Shown here: one piece after another, positions 5,441 to 5,833 of the stretch | Layout of the letters: each line of letters opens with the position of its first letter | Numbering within the stretch: the first letter of the stretch is position 1 | Made by a program: the position numbers and the translations under genes | Assembly: GCA_040080915.1 (NCBI GenBank) | Contig: JBEBHD010000297.1 | Location: 1-5,833, forward strand | Source of the DNA: M3007 sp040080915 | GTDB taxonomy: Bacteria; Bacteroidota; Bacteroidia; Chitinophagales; Saprospiraceae | DNA: 5,833 nt | Reading direction: 5' to 3' | The notes under the pieces: generated by a model | What the model saw: the letters and a program-made list of their open reading frames with translations, nothing else | Told to the model about the DNA's origin: nothing | Database searches by the model: none

Positions 5441-5833
5441 ATGCCAACACACAAAACCTACCTTTGCCCGGTGGAAATCCTGCGTCTTTCCAAACCCGAC
5501 CGATCCCTGCGCGGCGATGTGCTGCTTCAAGGCTCCAAAAGCCTGAGCAACCGCGCCCTCGTGGCCCTCGCCCTGGCCGGTGCCGACCCTGCCGAGTGGC
5601 TTTCCAACCTGTCTACCTCTCGCGATACTGCCACGTTGCTGCGCCTGTTGCAAAACCCCTCTGATACCTGCGACGCTGGCGATGCGGGCACGGCATTTCG
5701 TTTCCTCACCGCTTACCTCGCCATCCAGCCCGGTGATCAGGTGCTAACCGGCTCAGCACGTATGCAGGAGCGGCCAATCGGCCCCCTCGTGGATGCTCTT
5801 CGCCTGTTGGGTTGCGCTATCGAATACCTCGGC
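5441..5833 (+). CDS. aroA: 3-phosphoshikimate 1-carboxyvinyltransferase (EPSP synthase), N-terminal part
   Basis: The first 131 residues are present and the frame is open at the window end. EPSP synthase joins phosphoenolpyruvate to shikimate 3-phosphate in the cytoplasm, the penultimate step towards chorismate and the aromatic amino acids. My translation shows GSKSLSNRAL (31-40), whose K33, S34 and R38 match the substrate-binding KS...R of the family. GDAGTAFRFLTAYLA (80-94) matches the phosphoenolpyruvate/glyphosate loop, with G83 kept. LTGSARMQERPIGPLVDALR (102-121) includes R111, equivalent to the conserved RPIG arginine. The segment between the RDT motif (61-63) and the GDAGTA loop is much shorter than in E. 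coli AroA, as I recall for Bacteroidota forms. The ATG at 5441 is the only ATG in frame upstream of the GSKS motif within the visible intergenic region. The gene is divergent from the lyase. Confidence 0.95.
   Translation, partial: MPTHKTYLCPVEILRLSKPDRSLRGDVLLQGSKSLSNRALVALALAGADPAEWLSNLSTSRDTATLLRLLQNPSDTCDAGDAGTAFRFLTAYLAIQPGDQVLTGSARMQERPIGPLVDALRLLGCAIEYLG

Noticed and set aside
5681..5707. Phenylalanine (F88) where E. coli AroA has Pro101 next to the glyphosate-binding loop, as a resistance signature
   Set aside because: A GTAxRFL form is, as I recall, usual in Bacteroidota AroA, and the key glycine (G83) is unchanged. Not evidence of selected resistance.
5372..5709. Minus-strand frames opposite the start of aroA
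   Set aside because: The + strand frame here encodes clear EPSP synthase motifs. The minus frames have low-complexity Ala/Arg/Gly composition.

Overview
The window looks like chromosomal DNA of a Bacteroidota bacterium with a fairly GC-rich genome, possibly a Saprospiraceae-type lineage (family level is inference). Three things point there: a C-terminal type IX secretion (T9SS type A) sorting domain on a large secreted protein, a short Bacteroidota-style AroA, and a promoter resembling the Bacteroidota consensus (TTG, 19-nt spacer, TAnnTTTG) with no strong Shine-Dalgarno sequences.

Layout. (1) Positions 1-950 are a mobile or repeat island. An intact single-tyrosine HUH transposase gene of the IS200/IS605 TnpA type (240-701, + strand) lies between two repeat zones. 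The upstream zone (1-216) holds a nested palindrome and a perfect 33-bp direct repeat. The downstream zone (about 723-930) holds more degenerate relatives of the same repeat. Both zones carry CCGTAGG-N6-ATTTTGGTAG in facing orientations. They also carry 5-bp hairpins with an invariant GTA loop whose stems change on both sides together. (2) Positions 952-5339 hold three genes on the minus strand, probably one transcription unit read right to left. They are a secreted heparinase II/III-like polysaccharide lyase with a T9SS tail, a small four-helix membrane protein resembling DUF4199, and a membrane-anchored alpha/beta-hydrolase-fold protein whose nucleophile serine is replaced by glycine. (3) Position 5441 to the window end is the N-terminal third of aroA (EPSP synthase, + strand), divergent from the lyase across about 100 bp.

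How it works together. The lyase is predicted to be exported by Sec and T9SS to attack a uronic-acid-containing polysaccharide outside the cell. The two downstream membrane-associated proteins have no functional link to it that I can see beyond gene order. aroA is a housekeeping shikimate-pathway gene. No SusC/SusD pair, sulfatase or regulator is visible, so this is not a recognisable complete polysaccharide utilisation locus. No tRNA, rRNA, CRISPR array or riboswitch was recognised. The most unusual features are the covarying GTA-loop hairpins around the transposase and the Ser-to-Gly change in the hydrolase.
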